A stretch of DNA of 64,000 bases from Xylogone sp. PMI_703 (lineage: Eukaryota; Ascomycota; Leotiomycetes): NCBI GenBank assembly GCA_021399445.1, contig JAJTUQ010000001.1, positions 7,378,001 to 7,442,000 of the forward strand, given 5' to 3'. The position numbers were made by a program, and so were the translations under genes. The notes beneath the pieces are model-generated. The model did not search any database. It was not told the DNA's origin and was given only the letters and a program-made list of their open reading frames with translations. Below are positions 60,734 through 64,000 of this stretch, one piece after another. Every line of letters starts with the position of its first letter. Within the stretch, counting starts at the first letter, position 1.

Positions 60734-61704
60734 TTAGATAGGCATCCGCCTCATCTCCTCCAGCGTCCAATACTTCCTCATATTCTCCGCCCCAAGCGTC
60801 TTGACCTCCTGATCCAAATGCTTCCAGAGCACCTCGCCCCACGTATCCATCTGCTCCTTCAGGACCCCCAGATCCAGCTCCGTCTCCCGCCGCATGCACT
60901 TCATCAGGTACTCCTCGAACCCATCCATTCCCTTGTGGATGGCATCGTGCTGGCGCAGCAGCTCCGCGCGGTTCTTGCCGGCCTGGAACTCGGGCATCTT
61001 GCGCGCCAGCATGGGGAAGACGTGCTGCTCCTCGATGGCGTGGTGCATGGACAGGGAGGAGACGAATTGCAGGCCGGTGTTGATGAATTGGCGCAGGGAG
61101 AGGTTGGCGGGGCGGGCGTTGTTCACGCAAGATTTGTAGACGAGGTTCCAGGAGTGGCGGTAGTGGTTGTGCTGTATGTCATATTTTTGTTAGCAGATGC
61201 ATCTAGGAAGATCTCTCCTGTTTTTGGGAGTATTTTTCTGGAGGTGTAGGAAGAGGTTAAACGTACAAAGTACTCCATGTTTTCCGACATGCGGTTGTAC
61301 ATGGCGAACTCCGCTGCCGATAGCTTGGGCAGCGCTTCTTCCACTTCCTCTTTCTTCTCGGTGCTGCTGCTCCCCTCTGCTTTTGCGCCCGCAGCTTCAG
61401 CTCCTGCTACTAGTTCTTCTGGACACTCGATCCCGCCCTTATCGCTATGCTCTGTATCCGCCATGGTGTGTATTGCTCGCGAAGGTACAGCACTTGCGCC
61501 GGGGGTGCTAGAAAAGGCTCGTTGAGAACTACCACCAGTACCAGTAGCGCAGGAGGGATAGTTTAGAGCTTGTGGTATGGCGCAGATATTGCGCAGTGCT
61601 TGTGTTTGTATTTGGGCTCGGAGGAGATAAGAAGCAGTAGCAGTAGTAGTGGCTGGCTGTCGAAGTAGAGGCGGAAGGAGGACCGCGAGGAGGATGTGTC
61701 TCAT
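60734..61704 (-). CDS. Hemerythrin-like (HHE cation-binding) domain protein
   Basis: Two exons on the minus strand (61704-61267, 61171-60734) give 291 aa. The N-terminal 80 residues are Arg/Ser/Ala-rich and begin MRHILLAVLLPPLLRQ, which could be a mitochondrial presequence or signal anchor; translation might instead start at MADTEHSDKG. The HHE domain has NRMSENMEYFHNHYRHSWN, FVSSLSMHHAIEEQHVFPML and LRQHDAIHKGMDGFEEYLM, giving H-x2-H, HHxxEE-H and H-x3-H metal-ligand patterns, then LWKHLDQEVKTLGAENMRKY. Family members bind a di-iron or other metal centre and may sense oxygen or nitric oxide; the exact role of fungal ones is largely unknown. It is convergent with noxR. Confidence 0.85.
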
Positions 61705-63344
61705 CTATCTATTGTTGCTCTATTGCTCTAGTCAATTTAGTCATGGCCCTTTCGAAGCTGAGAAATGGAGGGCGGGCTGCGCGTGTGGATGGTGTGATTA
61801 AGAAAAAAGGAAAGAGAAGAAGAAAATATGCGTGATTTAAAAGAAGCTGTTTTATTGGAATCTCTTCTTTCTTTCTTCTTTGCTTTTTAGGGAAATGATG
61901 AAGACGAAGATTGAGATTTGAGAAGGGCGATGAAGAGAGGGGGATTCAGCTGGAGTATATATATCCTGAAATTGAGTCAACCACCTGCTCCGGATCTAGG
62001 TCTGGATCCGGATGCACCATGCAGACTTAGAACCCCTAAAATAGGAAAAAAGCGCCTTGGCTACAGCAAATAAAGTCATAGCAGTAGTTAATAGCTACTC
62101 CCTACCCTATCTTACCTACCTTTGCTCTTCTTTTCTCAAGCCGGAACGGAAACTGTAAATTTTTTGGTTGCTTATGGCATCCCGTTATCTTGATCGATAA
62201 GCAAGATTTTGTTGATGCCTTGGATTGGTTCCTAATTCCCCAGGTTTTTCACCAAGTTTCTCTCTTTTTCCCTTCTCGGAGGGCATTTTGGGATGCGAGG
62301 GCTGGCATGAGCCTGTGGCCTGTGGCATGATGGGTACCGGTATGTGGGAACCAATTTGTCAGGCTTATCAGTCCGTTCTGGCTGGGAGTTATTTCTTCCA
62401 TGTTGAGATAGATGTGTGTATGCCTGCAAGGATGCTTTCTTGAGCTGATGATTGTATGTCGAGGACGCTATATCCAGATCGAGGGATAGGAATGAGGAAA
62501 GGTAGATCGGTAGATTGGAAAGAAGATGGGGTTTTCGTGTTTATATGGGTGAGAGATGGTGCTGAGGTGGATTGGTAATACAGGCCGTGGCCATTCCCTT
62601 CCCTCCTGGTGTGCGGGTCGTCACGGCTTCCCGTGAGTTAATAACTCATCTGATAGACTTGGCTTCTTTGACCATAATAATTAGGGATGTTTTATGTACG
62701 CTGAAGATTTCGAAGACCTGCATAACCATCTAGCAGCATCTACACTCGATCCCCAGAAAATACAGATCCCCAATCCAAGCCATCCAATGAGCAGACCCAG
62801 CTCGCTCCAACTACCCCATATTCTGTCAAAAAGCTTGTTTTTCTACCCTTCCCCAGATGCAGATCCAGATGCAAATGCAGGATCCAGTTTCAACGTATGC
62901 TTCCTTTGCAGCAAATCATCTAACCCGTACTGGCACCCCCAAGGGTACTTATACTCCGTGGGTGGACTTGTGACTGAGCTGCTTGTGGCTTAGACGCGAT
63001 GTCGTGATATGATGTGTAGTAGTGCGATTGCAAAAGCGTGCGTCCAGGGGAGGAGGGGGTGATGTCATGAGGGAGGGTTGTGAGGGGTTCGATGCAGGTC
63101 TTTTTCGTTCAGGAAAAAAATTGTTGATTGTATGGTTTACTGTTACGGTTACATATCTTATTGTTATTGTGCGCCTTTGGAAAAAGTGTCTTCCGAGGAT
63201 TGAGTATGAAAGTACAACGCGAGCATTGATGCTAGATGGAACGGTCCAGACGGGAAATGCATCTCGACACCGGATTGCAGGATGCTTCTTTTACCATTCT
63301 ATTGGACAGTGGCTTTTTTACTAATATTTTTACACGTTGGGAAA
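61705..63344. other. Promoter side of the HHE gene and spacer, no gene seen
   Basis: AT-rich. TTC/CTTT simple tracts lie near 61861-61890. The region has short open frames without motifs on either strand. Confidence 0.45.
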
Positions 63345-64000
63345 ATGGCAACACTGTCGCAATGGGCAGAGGATTTGGTGAGACTGAGTCAGATGGAGGT
63401 GAAACGTGGAAGCACATTGATCATGCCGTCGCGCTCCACCAGAAACGCCTCAAGGAGCAATCATGAAGGACGCGAGATCGAGACAGCAGGAACCAACAAG
63501 TAAACAGGAGTAAAGTCTTGCATTGAATTAGAATTACCGCCCATCGCGCGCCGATTCCATCACACAACGCGTCGCCAATCCCCAAGCGCGAAGGTTACTT
63601 AAAGAAGTAGAAGCTAAGACGCAAATTGTAGTCGTATTGAAGAAGAATGAACCCTCTGCCTCCTATCAGAAGAGGCCCGGTTCATTCCTGGGGTATCGTA
63701 TCGTTTGGGATCATCAATTCGTCGTCTAGCAGCAGCACTCGAGACACTCGAAGCAGGCGAGACCGGCACAGCTGTGGGGAGGAATCGTACGTCAGCCAAG
63801 ATGTCCCATGCGGTGAGCTTACGGTGCTGGAGGCCTGCAGCGGAGCTAACAAGCTTTCGCGGATGGAACCACCATCGGCACCACCTCATCATCCGTCCCA
63901 TCGTTCTATTCAGGGTAGCACGATGGAGAGAAAGATGGGATGGAATTTTGTAGAAGATCGAAAATGAAAAAGAAAAGAAAAAGAATCCAAACTCACATTC
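63345..64000 (+). other. Unresolved candidate exons at the right edge
   Basis: Several short open segments could be exons but no full model works. On the plus strand a frame around 63706-63812 (SSIRRLAAALETLEAGETGT, then RNRTSAKMSHA) meets a GTGAGC donor and, after a 101-nt intron with a CTAAC branch, joins in frame to 63914-63967 (GSTMERKMGWNFVEDRK then stop). Another open segment at about 63532-63720 reads NPQARRLLKEVEAKTQIVVV. The minus strand of 63820-63614 also reads a plausible peptide. Nothing here is recognised, so no gene is called. Confidence 0.25.

Overview
The window is from a filamentous ascomycete (Pezizomycotina). The signs are many 45-65 nt GT..AG introns with CTAAC-like branch sites, typical filamentous-fungal genes (the Con7 C2H2 factor and the NADPH oxidase regulator NoxR), and decayed retroelement sequence with the G-to-A/C-to-T look of repeat-induced point mutation. 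The protein sequences feel closest to Leotiomycetes, but that placement is an inference. There is no bacterial or organellar sequence. All gene models were made by joining reading frames at splice sites by eye; for most genes the exon lengths sum to a whole number of codons.

Layout. The left edge (1-731) holds the end of a thiamine-pathway TenA-domain protein. Next are the DEAD-box helicase DBP2 (1241-3753), an 11-kb gene-free GC-rich stretch (3754-14739), and con7 (14740-17179). An AT-rich segment with a dead Ty3-type retroelement fragment and an HNH-domain protein gene follows (about 18200-21041). The Pumilio-family gene (22145-25325) comes next, then a second gene-free stretch (25326-30763). 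From 30764 the window is gene-dense: a membrane protein with LPxY motifs, the ESCRT-II subunit Vps22, ribosomal protein S16, prephenate dehydrogenase, ribosomal protein S14, the U5 snRNP factor Aar2, a small helical protein and eIF3c. After 44 kb come a secreted-protein relic with one stop codon, urate oxidase, a degenerate tRNA-like sequence, the TORC2 subunit Ste20/Rictor, mitochondrial ribosomal protein uL13m, the SOD1 copper chaperone, NoxR, and a hemerythrin-like protein. The right edge has only weak candidate exons.

The genes are mostly unrelated housekeeping functions: translation (S16, S14, eIF3c, uL13m), RNA handling (Dbp2, Puf, Aar2), membrane sorting (Vps22), TOR signalling and amino-acid synthesis. 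A loose redox grouping lies between 46 and 62 kb: a peroxisomal H2O2-producing urate oxidase, the copper chaperone for SOD1, the Nox activator and an HHE protein. No secondary-metabolite cluster, CRISPR array or intact mobile element was seen.

The observations most worth following up are: the conserved-position 452-nt DBP2 intron with its C-rich tract, plus a concealed last exon; a residue-by-residue reading of the Puf RNA code as UGUAUAUA, with near-matching sites downstream of the uL13m stop codon; recurrent TAC-N-GTA palindromes in the gene-free regions; GATA sites in front of urate oxidase; and the unusually long introns of con7, one of which carries a perfect hairpin.
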